DNA of 33,335 nt, from NCBI RefSeq assembly GCF_030272695.1, contig NZ_JARFYN010000069.1, positions 1 to 33,335 on the forward strand, in the 5' to 3' direction. The stretch comes from Martinezella calliandrae (GTDB lineage: Bacteria > Pseudomonadota > Alphaproteobacteria > Rhizobiales > Rhizobiaceae). The notes below the pieces were generated by a model that was not told where the DNA came from, did not search any database, and was given only the letters and a program-made list of their open reading frames with translations. Made by a program: the position numbers and the translations under genes. Below, piece after piece: positions 22,563-31,487 of the stretch. Position 1 is the stretch's first letter, and every line of letters starts with the position of its first letter.

Positions 22563-23645
22563 ATGAGGCGGATTTGGCTGTACGCGGGATCAACCGCGAT
22601 ACTATCGCTTGGCATTTTGCATGCATTTGCGCAGTCGGGCAGTGTGGAGAAAGCAGTTGGCGGCTACAATTTCGCTGAAGCCGCCAAGGAAGACCCGGCC
22701 ACGAAGAACTTCCATTCGGCTGATGGTCATTTGACCTTTGCAATTGTGACGCACACAGCGGGCAATGGTTTTTTTGACCCGGTCTATGTCGGCGCAACCG
22801 TCGCTGCCAACATGATCGGTGCCAAGATATTGTTGCTCGGCTCGGAATCGCCCGTGGACGATCCGGCTCGCGAGATCGAGATCCTGAACCAGATCGTTCA
22901 GGACCCAACCATTGACGGGATTATCATGACGACGCCGCAAGTCGGCGCCTACAATGATATCGTCAAGGCCGCCGAGGCGGCGGGCATCCCGATCGCCACG
23001 ACCAATTCGTACGATCCGACCCTTCTGCACCGCAGCAGCATAAGCCATACGGGTCAGGATGCATCGGCCGCGGCAATCGGTGGCGAGGCGCTCGCAAATT
23101 GCGTGCTCAAGAGCGGCAAGACCAGCGGCTCGATTGTCCTGCCATCCTCGACGGCGATGGGCAACATCGAGGTGAACAACCGCGTGAAGGCCGCTTTCGA
23201 CGCAATCGTCAAGACGCTGAAGGACGCCGGCAAGCTCGACGCCTTCAAGGTTGATGCCGGCCCGGAGAATGTTGGCATCGACACGAATCCCAACGATCCG
23301 GTCAACGCACTGGTGTCGCTCTTCGAGTCTCGCGGTGACGTGGTCGGCGCCTTTACAGCCAACAATGTCTTCACGCCCCCGCTCGTCAAGGCGGTGGCCC
23401 AGATGGGGTTAACCAACAAGTTCTGCGCTTTTGGTTTCGATCTTGGCCCGGCGCAGCAGGAAGGTATTGCCGCTGGTAATCTGACCGGCTCGCTGGGGCA
23501 ACAGCCGTTCCTGCAGGGCTTCTGGCCGGTCATGCAGCTCTATCTGCAAATCGACCGCGGCATTTCCGCCGCCAATCTCGACACGCGCGCCCAGCTCGTG
23601 ACGAAGGATACGGTTGCAAAGGTGGGCAAGCGCTTCGAAAACTAA
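22563..23645 (+). CDS. sugar ABC transporter substrate-binding protein
   Basis: Periplasmic binding protein of 360 aa (Peripla_BP_4 type), first gene of a second sugar importer. A signal peptide (MRRIWLYAGSTAILSLGILH) ends near AFAQS. The mature part contains FAIVTHTAGNGFFDPVYVGA, the typical first strand and helix, and DGIIMTTPQVGAYNDIVKAA. The ATG at 22563 has GGGAGG about eight bases upstream. The upstream 22304-22562 gap holds no recognisable gene. It is followed by a palindromic repeat element, then by the fused permease and ATPase genes, which likely form its transporter. Confidence 0.92.
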   Translation: MRRIWLYAGSTAILSLGILHAFAQSGSVEKAVGGYNFAEAAKEDPATKNFHSADGHLTFAIVTHTAGNGFFDPVYVGATVAANMIGAKILLLGSESPVDDPAREIEILNQIVQDPTIDGIIMTTPQVGAYNDIVKAAEAAGIPIATTNSYDPTLLHRSSISHTGQDASAAAIGGEALANCVLKSGKTSGSIVLPSSTAMGNIEVNNRVKAAFDAIVKTLKDAGKLDAFKVDAGPENVGIDTNPNDPVNALVSLFESRGDVVGAFTANNVFTPPLVKAVAQMGLTNKFCAFGFDLGPAQQEGIAAGNLTGSLGQQPFLQGFWPVMQLYLQIDRGISAANLDTRAQLVTKDTVAKVGKRFEN

Positions 23646-23648
23646 GCG

Positions 23649-23756
23649 CTAGAGCGCGTGCGTTCATTTTGAACGCACAAAGGTCGCTCTAGTCCTTTTA
23701 CTCTTGAGCATCTTATCCGCTTTCAGGTGTTTCCACCTGAAAGCTGGATGCTCTAG
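23649..23756. repeat. rhizobial palindromic intergenic element (RIME/REP-like)
   Basis: The element opens with CTAGAGCG and closes with CTCTAG. Inside are two hairpins: GTGCGTTC...GAACGCAC (within an outer CTAGAGCG...CGCTCTAG, 23649-23692), and CTTTCAGGTG...CACCTGAAAG (23720-23743) nested in GAGCATC...GATGCTC. I recognise the first half (GAACGCACAAAGGTCGCTCTAG-like) as a common interspersed repeat in Rhizobium-type genomes. It lies between the binding-protein and permease genes and may lower downstream expression or stabilise the upstream mRNA. Confidence 0.75.
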
Positions 23757-23829
23757 CAACATCCGGAATGATGTAGGTGGGCAGAGATCCTCCCCGCATC
23801 ACGGTGGTAAGGATTGGTCGGTAGCAACC

Positions 23830-26088
23830 ATGGGGCATACGACGACGACGACATCGCTGGGACGTGCGCCACCTCAACTCGCCGGCGGCTGGGAGGCCGG
23901 GCTCCTGATCTTCCTTGCAATACTCTACCTTGGGGGTGCCATCCTCAACCCGGCGTTTTTCGGATCGACGGAGGCGCTTCACGCGCTTCTGCGCGATACG
24001 TCCCGTGTTGGGATCATCGCGGTCGGAATGACTTTTGTTATCGCCAACAAGGATCTCGATCTTTCGGTTGGTTCAACTTACGGCTTGGTCGCTGTGGTCT
24101 TTGCCAGGCTTTTTGCACCAAGCTTTCTCGACTTCGACGTCGTCACCTCCGTGATCCTGTGCCTGGTTTTAGGCACGATGATCGGCCTGCTCAATGGCGT
24201 GCTTGTCACGATCCTGAAAGTGCCTGCGTTCATAGCGACGCTGACAATGCTTTTCATCGGTCGCGGCTTTGTGCTCGCATTCACGCAAGGTCAGGCAATC
24301 TATTACTCCGACAAGGCGAACAAGTTTTTCCTGTTCTTCCACCTTGGTGAGACGAATGCTCTCGGATTCAACAATCAGATTGCGATCTTCTTCCTCATTG
24401 CCGTCATCGGAGCCTATGTGCTTGCAAAGACCCGCTGGGGTTATGAAACCCTCGCCACCGGGGGAAACGAGCAGGCGGCGGCCTATGCCGGCATTCACAC
24501 CCGTTGGGTGCGCATTCGCGCATATCTGCTCTCATCGCTCTGTGCGACCCTTGCGGCTCTTCTGTCAGCTGCGCAGGACAAGGGTGTCACCCCTCTCTAC
24601 GGGGTGGGCTGGGAGCTCACCGTCATCGCATCGGTCATTATCGGCGGAGCATCGATCCTGGGCGGGCGCGGGCGCGTGATCGGATCGTGTCTCGGCACTG
24701 CGGTGGTCGTGCTGATCGATAAGGTATTGCGCGAAGGCTGGCCGATCACCCGTACCGTCGTTATCGACGGCGAAAGCATCGTAGTCGGCGCCAAGTTCAC
24801 GCTGCCCGCAGGCGCGGTGCTGGTTTTCCTCGGCGTCCTACTCGTCATTGCGGTGCTTATCGAACCTTTCCTCATTCGGCGCCAGGCGGCTGCCCGATTC
24901 TGGGCGTGGCTCCGCGGCCGACCGCCGCCGCAAGCCCCTGACACAGGCGGCGTCGCATTGGAGGGTGTCCAGACCAAGGGGGCTATGGCGACCGACATGG
25001 AACTGTCAGCAACGGGGCTCGGCAAGTTTCTAGCCCGGCGCGATGCACTTGCCATCATACTGGCAGCCGTGTTGTGGCTGACGGGCCTAGCGCTCAGGCC
25101 GGACTACTGGTGGAATTTGTCCAACACCTTCGCCATCCTGCTCAACTACACGGAACTCGCCATCATCGCGGTCGGGCTCACCTATGTCATCGCAGCCGGC
25201 GACATCGATCTCTCCGTTGGCTCAGTGCTTGCGCTTGCAGGCAGTACCGCAGCCTATTTCCTGAAGGTGCTGGGCGCCGATCCGCTTACCGCTATCGCGA
25301 TGGGCCTGCTTGCCGGATCGGCCGCAGGACTTATTAACGCCGGCGTCACGGTCGGCTTCAAATTGCCCGCCTTCATCGCAACGCTCGGGATGTTCTACAT
25401 CGCGCGGGGACTGGCTGCCTGGTTCGTTGCAGGACAACAACTGACTGGCTGGTCTGAGAGTTACAATCTTCTCGGCCGCAAGATGAACGACGTTCTCCTC
25501 CATTTCGGCCTTACGTTGCCGCCGGGGATCATCCGCACGGTGGCTGAAGTCGTCAGCGTCCAGACGATCTGGATGTTTGTCATCGCCCTCATCGCCGGCA
25601 TCGTGCTTGCCTACACTCCATTCGGGCTGAAGGTCTGCGCCGCCGGCGGCAATGTCCGTGCCGCGGCCTACGCCGGCATCAACACGAACCGCGTGCGCTT
25701 CATCTCGCTCATGCTGTCGGCGCTCTGCGCAACCATGGCAGGGATCATCAATGTCGCATATTTTCGCAGCTTCAACCCCGTCGCCGGCCAATTTCGCGAG
25801 CTTGATGCCATAGCCTCAGTTATCATCGGCGGCGGATCGATCTTTGGCGGCTACGGCACGATGATCGGCTCACTTGCGGGCGCAGCCGTCATCACGCTCG
25901 TCCGGGCACTCCTTCAACTCAACGTTCAGGGGTTTAGCATGCCGCAGCACTGGATCAATGTGTTCATCGGCGTCATCCTCATCGTCGCGGTGCTTATCGA
26001 TATATGGGTGCGCCAGACCAATATTTTCGGACGGTTGCGAATGTTCCTAGCAAGAGGCGCACCAACAAAGGAAGGCATCCATGGCTGA
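23830..26088 (+). CDS. sugar ABC transporter permease, tandem fusion of two permease domains
   Basis: Inner-membrane protein of 752 aa, about twice the usual permease length. Two complete RbsC-type domains are joined. The first (about 25-350) has DLDLSVGS at 75-82 and TVIASVIIGGASILGG; the second (about 410-735) has DIDLSVGS at 458-465 and AIASVIIGGGSIFGG. A linker of about 55 residues (around GRPPPQAPDTGG) joins them. ATG at 23830 has only a weak AAGGA 14 bases upstream; the open frame extends into the repeat element. An internal ATG at 24985, with AAGGGGG close before it, could also make the second half alone. It overlaps the ATPase gene by eight bases. Confidence 0.9.
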   Translation: MGHTTTTTSLGRAPPQLAGGWEAGLLIFLAILYLGGAILNPAFFGSTEALHALLRDTSRVGIIAVGMTFVIANKDLDLSVGSTYGLVAVVFARLFAPSFLDFDVVTSVILCLVLGTMIGLLNGVLVTILKVPAFIATLTMLFIGRGFVLAFTQGQAIYYSDKANKFFLFFHLGETNALGFNNQIAIFFLIAVIGAYVLAKTRWGYETLATGGNEQAAAYAGIHTRWVRIRAYLLSSLCATLAALLSAAQDKGVTPLYGVGWELTVIASVIIGGASILGGRGRVIGSCLGTAVVVLIDKVLREGWPITRTVVIDGESIVVGAKFTLPAGAVLVFLGVLLVIAVLIEPFLIRRQAAARFWAWLRGRPPPQAPDTGGVALEGVQTKGAMATDMELSATGLGKFLARRDALAIILAAVLWLTGLALRPDYWWNLSNTFAILLNYTELAIIAVGLTYVIAAGDIDLSVGSVLALAGSTAAYFLKVLGADPLTAIAMGLLAGSAAGLINAGVTVGFKLPAFIATLGMFYIARGLAAWFVAGQQLTGWSESYNLLGRKMNDVLLHFGLTLPPGIIRTVAEVVSVQTIWMFVIALIAGIVLAYTPFGLKVCAAGGNVRAAAYAGINTNRVRFISLMLSALCATMAGIINVAYFRSFNPVAGQFRELDAIASVIIGGGSIFGGYGTMIGSLAGAAVITLVRALLQLNVQGFSMPQHWINVFIGVILIVAVLIDIWVRQTNIFGRLRMFLARGAPTKEGIHG

Positions 26089-26863
26089 CGCGATACCACT
26101 GCAGCCGATTGTGGAGATGCGAGGCATCGAAAAAGCCTTCGGAGCCGTGCAGGCGCTCCGCAAAGTCGACCTTGTCCTCTATCCAGGGGAAATTCTCGGC
26201 CTCGTCGGCGACAATTCTGCCGGCAAGTCGACGCTGATGAAGATCCTGACCGGCGCCTATCAACGAGACGCCGGTGAAATCCTTGTTGCCGGGCAAGCGG
26301 TACACTTCAAGAGCCCTCATGAGAGCCGCGATGTCGGCATCGAAATGATCTACCAGGACTTCGCGCTCTGCGGGAACATGGACGTCGGCCAGAACATTTT
26401 TCTCGGCCGCTGGCCGCTCAAAGGTTTCTTCGTCAATCGCAGGAAGATGTATGCGCAGGCCGACAGCGTCCTTAAGCGGCTTAAAGTCGATGTGAACTCC
26501 GTCTATCAAAAGGTTGAGAGCCTGTCGGGCGGGCGCCAGCAATCGGTGGCGATTGCCCGGGCGATCTCGTTCGAGCCGCGCGTTGTGATCCTCGACGAGC
26601 CGACAGCCAACCTTTCCGTGATGGCGACGGAACGGCTCCTTGAAACCATGCTGGAACTGAAGAAGCAGGGTGTTGCGCAGATCATCATCTCGCACCGCAT
26701 GGTCGATATTTTTGCCGTGGGTGATCGCGTCATGGTCCTCAAGCGCGGCGAATATGTCGGTGACCGCTACGTCAAGAACACGGACGAGCATGAGGTCTTG
26801 GAGATCATCGTTTCCGGCACGCCAGAGACCGCGTTGACGGCCGAGGCCGCAAGAAACATTTGA
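26081..26863 (+). CDS. sugar ABC transporter ATP-binding protein
   Basis: Single-domain ATPase of 260 aa. Walker A is GDNSAGKST, the signature LSGGRQQSVAIARA, Walker B VVILDEPTANLS, and the switch His is in IIISHRMVD. It starts eight bases before the end of the fused permease gene, so translation is coupled. The arrangement reverses the E. coli ribose system, where the ATPase is duplicated and the permease single: here the permease is duplicated and the ATPase single, so two copies presumably act per complex. The substrate is unknown. Confidence 0.93.
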   Translation: MADAIPLQPIVEMRGIEKAFGAVQALRKVDLVLYPGEILGLVGDNSAGKSTLMKILTGAYQRDAGEILVAGQAVHFKSPHESRDVGIEMIYQDFALCGNMDVGQNIFLGRWPLKGFFVNRRKMYAQADSVLKRLKVDVNSVYQKVESLSGGRQQSVAIARAISFEPRVVILDEPTANLSVMATERLLETMLELKKQGVAQIIISHRMVDIFAVGDRVMVLKRGEYVGDRYVKNTDEHEVLEIIVSGTPETALTAEAARNI

Positions 26864-27008
26864 TCGGCCATCAAAGTCGCGCAAGCGACCTCACGGAAAA
26901 AAGAAAGTCGCAACCGGCCGCTACCAATCCGTGATGGATTAGCGATAACATCGAGACCGCCGCATCGACGGCAACATCAGGGAAACTCAAGAGGGGCGAG
27001 GCAACGAC

Positions 27009-27776
27009 ATGGCTGAACGGTTAAAGGGCAAGATCGCTATCATCTCCGGCGGAGCGACGGGGATGGGAGGAGCATCCTCCCGGCTCTTTGCGGCAGAAGG
27101 CGCAAAGGTCGCGATCATCGATCGAAATGGCGATGCCGCCGCTGAGACCACGAAAGCCATTCGCGACGCCGGCGGCATTGCCGACTACTGGGTAGCGGAT
27201 GTTTCCGACGAAACGGCGGTTGCAACCGCGGTGAATGGGGTCGAAGAGAAGTTCGGGCCTGTCACGGTGCTCTTCAATCACGCTGGAACGATCGTCATCA
27301 AACCGTTCCTGGAGACGACGCTGGCGGAATGGGACTGGCTACACGCCGTCAATGTCCGCTCGATGTTCCTAATGACCCGCGCGGTGCTTCCCGGGATGAT
27401 TGCGGCAGGCGGTGGCTCCATCGTATGCACCTCATCGATTTCGGCCGTGGCGGCGACACCGATGGAAGTGCTTTATGACACCACGAAGGGTGCGGTTCAC
27501 ATGTTTGCACGCGCCATCGGCGTCGAATTTCGAGACCGCAATATCCGTTGCAACGCCGTCTGCCCGGGCTTCATTCGCACGCCGCATGGCTTGCGAGAGG
27601 TAAGTGAGCTTCAAGCGCTAGGCGTTGACGTGTCGGACGCGGCGATTGCCGCCCAGCAGGGCCGCATCGGTCAACCCGAAGATGTGGCGCGGGCAGCACT
27701 TTACCTCGCAAGCGACGAATCTCGTTTCGTCAACGGCGCTCATCTGTTCGTGGATAACGGCTTTACAGCCATCTGA
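27009..27776 (+). CDS. short-chain dehydrogenase/reductase (SDR)
   Basis: Classical SDR of 255 aa. The nucleotide motif is SGGATGMGGASS at about residues 13-24, NHAG stands where most members have NNAG, and the catalytic Ser (CTSSIS) and YDTTK are present. The C-terminus HLFVDNGFTAI is typical. A GAGGGGCGAGG stretch precedes the ATG. It is 145 bases downstream of the ATPase gene on the same strand and probably acts on the transported sugar or polyol. The gap contains a GTCGC-GCAA-GCGAC hairpin without a U-run. Confidence 0.9.
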   Translation: MAERLKGKIAIISGGATGMGGASSRLFAAEGAKVAIIDRNGDAAAETTKAIRDAGGIADYWVADVSDETAVATAVNGVEEKFGPVTVLFNHAGTIVIKPFLETTLAEWDWLHAVNVRSMFLMTRAVLPGMIAAGGGSIVCTSSISAVAATPMEVLYDTTKGAVHMFARAIGVEFRDRNIRCNAVCPGFIRTPHGLREVSELQALGVDVSDAAIAAQQGRIGQPEDVARAALYLASDESRFVNGAHLFVDNGFTAI

Positions 27777-27848
27777 CAGAGGGGGAATGCGCGATGCTTG
27801 TATGTGCCACCATGAACCCAGTGGGCCAGAAGCGGCCAAGGCAGACGG

Positions 27849-28366
27849 CTAGAGTCCGGGCCACAATCCGCCATCGAGCCTGAGATTTGCGCCTGTGATG
27901 TAGCCGGCCCGCGGACTGACGAGGAAGGCAATGGCATCAGCACCTCCTCAAGCGTTCCAACACGCCCCGTAGGAACTTGGGCAATTATCGGCAGCATTTT
28001 TTGCTCGATTTCCGCTCATGGCGCATCATGGGCAAGGTCTTGGTTCGCGGCGACTTTGCGAAAGGCCTCCTCGAGACTGATGCTATGGATCGTTCCGGGC
28101 GATACCGTATTTGCGGTCATGCCGTCCATCGCGACCGCCTTGGCGAGAGAGGCCGTCTTCGCGACCATTGCTGCTTTGGCCGCTGCGTAATCGGGCTTTT
28201 TGGCGGAAGGCATCAACCCTGCAAGGCTGGCGACCCGCCCCATTTCGCCTCGCGCATGGCGGGCAGCAGGCGGGAGGTGACCCTGACCGACGCAAGCACG
28301 TTGCGATCATAGCCGGTCGCCCACGTCTCGGCCCGTGTCGTGGCGCGAGGGAGGAGCGCCGCGCCG
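27849..28366 (-). pseudogene. decayed short-chain dehydrogenase (SDR)
   Basis: The C-terminal two thirds of an SDR is readable on the minus strand in three pieces. The first reads ETWATGYDRNVLASVR and SRLLPAMREAKWG. After a one-base loss it continues as GRVASLAGLMPSAKKPDYAA, containing the catalytic YAAAK. A TGA at about 28014 then stands where a Trp codon (TGG) would fit (DAP*AEIEQK). After TGRVGTLEEV a second one-base loss shifts the frame to ADAIAFLVSPRAGYITGANL and a final TAG at 27849-27851. The cofactor-binding N-terminus is missing, cut off where the isomerase gene ends. Three separate lesions show long inactivity. Confidence 0.85.
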
Positions 28367-28375
28367 ACGCTTTCG

Positions 28376-29008
28376 CTACGGTTTCACGTTATCCGGGTGC
28401 GCCGCTTGAAAGGCGGGCAGTTTGGCGCATCTGCCATCGATATCGACGATGCGCTCGAAACCGGTCATATCCACTCCCCAGCGGCGGGCGTTATAGACTT
28501 GCGGCACAAGACAGAGGTCCGCCATCGTCGGTCGATCTCCAAAGCTGAACTCTCCATCGAATTCGGAAAGCATTGTTTCCAGTTTGCAAAGTCCATCCCC
28601 AATGAAGTGCTTCATCCATTCTTCGCGGGCCTCGACTTTGCCCACTATGGTCATGACATGCGCCGTCACATGCATGTTGCAGATGGGATGGATGTCCATA
28701 GCGACAGCGTATGCGAGTGCGCGCACACTTTGCCGGTCCGCAACGCCATGTGGCATCAATCCGCACTCCGGCCGAAGCTCCGCCAGATATTCGATGATTG
28801 CCAGCGACTGCGTCAGCACCCTTCGATCGATCACCAGTGTCGGCACGAACCCCTGCGGGTTGAGCGCTTTATAGTCCGGGCTCCTCTGCTTGCCTTCCAG
28901 CAAGTTGATCGGCACGGTTTTATACGCAATCTCAAGCATGTTGAGCGCAATGCGGACACGATAGCTCGCCGATGATCTCCAGTAATCGTAGAGAACGACC
29001 TCACTCAT
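28376..29008 (-). CDS. maiA: maleylacetoacetate isomerase
   Basis: Zeta-class glutathione transferase (210 aa) that isomerises 4-maleylacetoacetate to 4-fumarylacetoacetate, using glutathione, in the homogentisate pathway. The active-site motif SSASYRVRIALN is at about residues 11-22, in the place of the zeta-class SSxxxRVRIAL. The C-terminal domain has FSFGDRPTMADLCLVPQVYN, with the conserved N-capping region. ATG at 29008 overlaps the stop of the hydrolase gene by four bases (ATGA); the frame runs seven residues further upstream. Last gene of the tyrosine-degradation run. Confidence 0.92.
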   Translation of the reverse strand: MSEVVLYDYWRSSASYRVRIALNMLEIAYKTVPINLLEGKQRSPDYKALNPQGFVPTLVIDRRVLTQSLAIIEYLAELRPECGLMPHGVADRQSVRALAYAVAMDIHPICNMHVTAHVMTIVGKVEAREEWMKHFIGDGLCKLETMLSEFDGEFSFGDRPTMADLCLVPQVYNARRWGVDMTGFERIVDIDGRCAKLPAFQAAHPDNVKP

Positions 29009-30030
29009 GGCGACTTCAATTCTCCCCATCTTCGGACAGTCTGCTCGATCGCCCCGAAAACAGAATGCCCGGCGTGATCCTTCATCTCGATGCGGACCTG
29101 ATCACCGAACCGCAGGAAAGGAGTCTTCGGCGATCCGGTTTCGATGGTCTCGATGATCCGCATCTCGGCGATGCATGAATAGCCGTCTCCTCCATGTTCC
29201 ACCGGCTTGCCCGGCCCACCGTCCAGTTTGTTGGAAACCGTTCCCGAGCCGATGATCGTGCCGGACACGAGATTGCGGGTCTTCGCTGCATGGGCGATCA
29301 ATTGGCCAAAATCGAACGTCATGTCGACGCCGGCGTTCGCCTTGCCGAACGCCTTGCCATTCAAGGTCACGAGCAGGGGAAGATGCAGCTTGCCGCCGTC
29401 CCAAGCCTCTCCAAGTTCGTCCGGCGTCACCGCCACCGGCGAAAACGCCGATGCGGGCTTCGACTGGAAGAAGCCAAACCCCTTTGCCAGCTCTTCCGGA
29501 ACGAGACCGCGCAGAGACACATCATTGACGAGCATCACCAGGCAGATGGCGCTGCGGGCAACCTCCGGACTGGAACCCATGGCAACATCGCTAACGACGA
29601 CGGCGACCTCGCCTTCCATGTCGATCCCGTAAGCCTCCTCAGCCATCGCAATGGGGTCGCGGGGGCTGAGGAAACTGTCGGAGCCGCCTTGATACATCAG
29701 CGGATCGACCCAGAAGCTCGCCGGCATCTCGGCATTGCGCGCTCTGCGCACCAGTTCGACATGGTTGACGTAAGCCGAACCGTCGGCCCATTGATAGGCC
29801 CGCGGCAAAGGCGATGCGGCCTCGTGTTCGTGGAACCTGATCGTCGGCTGGGCTCCGGTCTCGATACCCTCGGCAATCAGAGCAAGTCTCGGAGCCACAT
29901 GCTGCCAGTCGTCGAGAGCGGCCTGCAGGGTACGGGCGATGTGACCGACCTCGGAGCAGCGGGTCAGGTCGCGGGAGACGACGACGAGCCGACCGTCCCT
30001 TGTGGAGTCTTTCAACGTCGCGAGCTTCAT
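29005..30030 (-). CDS. fumarylacetoacetase (FAA hydrolase family)
   Basis: Hydrolase of 341 aa that cleaves fumarylacetoacetate to fumarate and acetoacetate. The metal-site pattern is visible in YGIDMEGEVAVVVSDV, and the family core in VMLVNDVSLRGL and LVSGTIIGSGTVSNKLDGG. The start at 30030 has a GGAACTGAGA purine stretch upstream. It begins 37 bases after the homogentisate dioxygenase gene and overlaps the isomerase gene, fixing its role in this pathway. Its length fits the bacterial FahA-type branch, shorter than the animal enzyme. Confidence 0.9.
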   Translation of the reverse strand: MKLATLKDSTRDGRLVVVSRDLTRCSEVGHIARTLQAALDDWQHVAPRLALIAEGIETGAQPTIRFHEHEAASPLPRAYQWADGSAYVNHVELVRRARNAEMPASFWVDPLMYQGGSDSFLSPRDPIAMAEEAYGIDMEGEVAVVVSDVAMGSSPEVARSAICLVMLVNDVSLRGLVPEELAKGFGFFQSKPASAFSPVAVTPDELGEAWDGGKLHLPLLVTLNGKAFGKANAGVDMTFDFGQLIAHAAKTRNLVSGTIIGSGTVSNKLDGGPGKPVEHGGDGYSCIAEMRIIETIETGSPKTPFLRFGDQVRIEMKDHAGHSVFGAIEQTVRRWGELKSP

Positions 30031-30067
30031 GTCTCAGTTCCAGTGTGGGAATATGCTTGGTCAGACT

Positions 30068-31429
30068 TTACTTGATGCCCGGCGTTCCGTCGAACCTGCG
30101 TTCCAGGCCGTCCCAGCACTTAAGGTAATCGTCCTGCAGCGTTTCAAGCTCGGCTGCGTATTTCGTCACCTGCTGCGGGTACCTGGTTTCAAACATGAAG
30201 GCCATGGTATGCTCGAGCTTTACGGGTTTAAGTTCGGAGTTGGATGCCTTTTCGAAGCCTGATGCATCCGGCCCGTGGGGAAGCATCATATTGTGCAGGC
30301 TCATGCCACCCGGCACGAAACCCTGCTCTTTCGCATCATATTGACCATGGATCAGGCCCATGAACTCGCTCATGATATTCCGGTGGTACCAAGGCGGGCG
30401 GAAGGTGTGTTCCGCCACCAGCCAGCGCGGCGGAAATATCACGAAATCGACATTCGCCGTCCCCGCACTTTCGGTGGGAGCCGTCAGCACGCTGAAGATC
30501 GATGGATCGGGGTGGTCGAACAAGATCGCGCCGACCGGGGAAAATGTCCGCAGGTCGTATTTATAGGGGATATAATTGCCATGCCACGCGACCACATCGA
30601 GGGGCGAGTGGCCAATTTCTGTGACATAGAACTTCCCGCACCATTTGACATGCACGCGGCAGGGCGTTTCCTTGTCCTCGAAGGCGGCAATGGGTGTCTT
30701 AAAGTCGCGTGGGTTTGCGAGGCAGTTCGCGCCGATAGGCCCACGATCCGGCAGCGTGAATTTGGCGCCGTAGTTCTCGCAAATATAGCCACGCCAGACT
30801 TTCTCGTCGCCCTTGCGCGTCACCTTGAACATCATGCCACGGGGGATAATGCAGATTTCCAGTGGCTCGATCTCCATGACGCCCATTTCGGTGAACACCC
30901 GGATGGAACCGACCTGGGGAACGATCAGCAGCTCGCCATCGGCATTGAAGGAATAATCATCCACCATGTCCTCGTTGAACACATAGACGTGTGACGCCAT
31001 GCCCGTTTGCGTCATGACATCGCCGGCGGTCGTGATCGTGCGAATTCCTTCCAGGAAGGTCAGCCTCTCAGTCGGGGTCGGCACTGGATCCCAGCGAAGC
31101 TGGCCTAGAGGCAGCGAGTGTTCGTCGAGGCAGGGTGCGGATTTCCAGAGCGGATAGGAAAGGTTCGAAAAGCGACGGGTGTGGCGGACGCTCGGGCGAA
31201 TACGATAGAGCCAGGATCTTTCGTTCATTCCGCGGGGGGCGGTGAACGGTGAGCCGGAAAGTTGCTCCGCGTAAAGACCATAATTGCATTTCTGCGGACT
31301 ATTCTGGCCCTGCGGCAGAGCGCCCGGCAGCGACTCCGTCTCGAAGTCATTACCGAAACCGGGCATGTATTGCAGCGTCTCGGCCGCCGTAGTCTGGCGG
31401 TCGGAACCCCGGGTTCTCGTCTGGTCCAT
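30068..31429 (-). CDS. hmgA: homogentisate 1,2-dioxygenase
   Basis: Iron-dependent ring-cleaving dioxygenase (453 aa), opening homogentisate to maleylacetoacetate. The N-terminus MPGFGNDFETESLPGALPQG is diagnostic. Iron ligands are expected in PPWYHRNIMSEF (His and Glu) and in MSLHNMMLPHGPD (His). ATG at 31429 is chosen because GGAGGAG lies just before it and the protein starts 22 residues before the conserved motif; the open frame extends 52 residues further without similarity. It is 58 bases downstream of the hydroxyphenylpyruvate dioxygenase gene. Confidence 0.95.
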   Translation of the reverse strand: MDQTRTRGSDRQTTAAETLQYMPGFGNDFETESLPGALPQGQNSPQKCNYGLYAEQLSGSPFTAPRGMNERSWLYRIRPSVRHTRRFSNLSYPLWKSAPCLDEHSLPLGQLRWDPVPTPTERLTFLEGIRTITTAGDVMTQTGMASHVYVFNEDMVDDYSFNADGELLIVPQVGSIRVFTEMGVMEIEPLEICIIPRGMMFKVTRKGDEKVWRGYICENYGAKFTLPDRGPIGANCLANPRDFKTPIAAFEDKETPCRVHVKWCGKFYVTEIGHSPLDVVAWHGNYIPYKYDLRTFSPVGAILFDHPDPSIFSVLTAPTESAGTANVDFVIFPPRWLVAEHTFRPPWYHRNIMSEFMGLIHGQYDAKEQGFVPGGMSLHNMMLPHGPDASGFEKASNSELKPVKLEHTMAFMFETRYPQQVTKYAAELETLQDDYLKCWDGLERRFDGTPGIK

Positions 31430-31487
31430 CGCTCCACTCCTCCAGAAAACTAGACCGACCCCACGCTTCGGCAGGATCGCCGAAAGA

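Noticed and set aside
26877..26890. GTCGC-GCAA-GCGAC hairpin after the second ATPase gene
   Set aside because: A stable tetraloop stem but short and without a U-run; probably chance in GC-rich DNA.
29212..29225. GGAAACCGTTCC-like palindrome inside the fumarylacetoacetase gene
   Set aside because: It lies within a coding sequence and differs from the operator core; likely coincidence.
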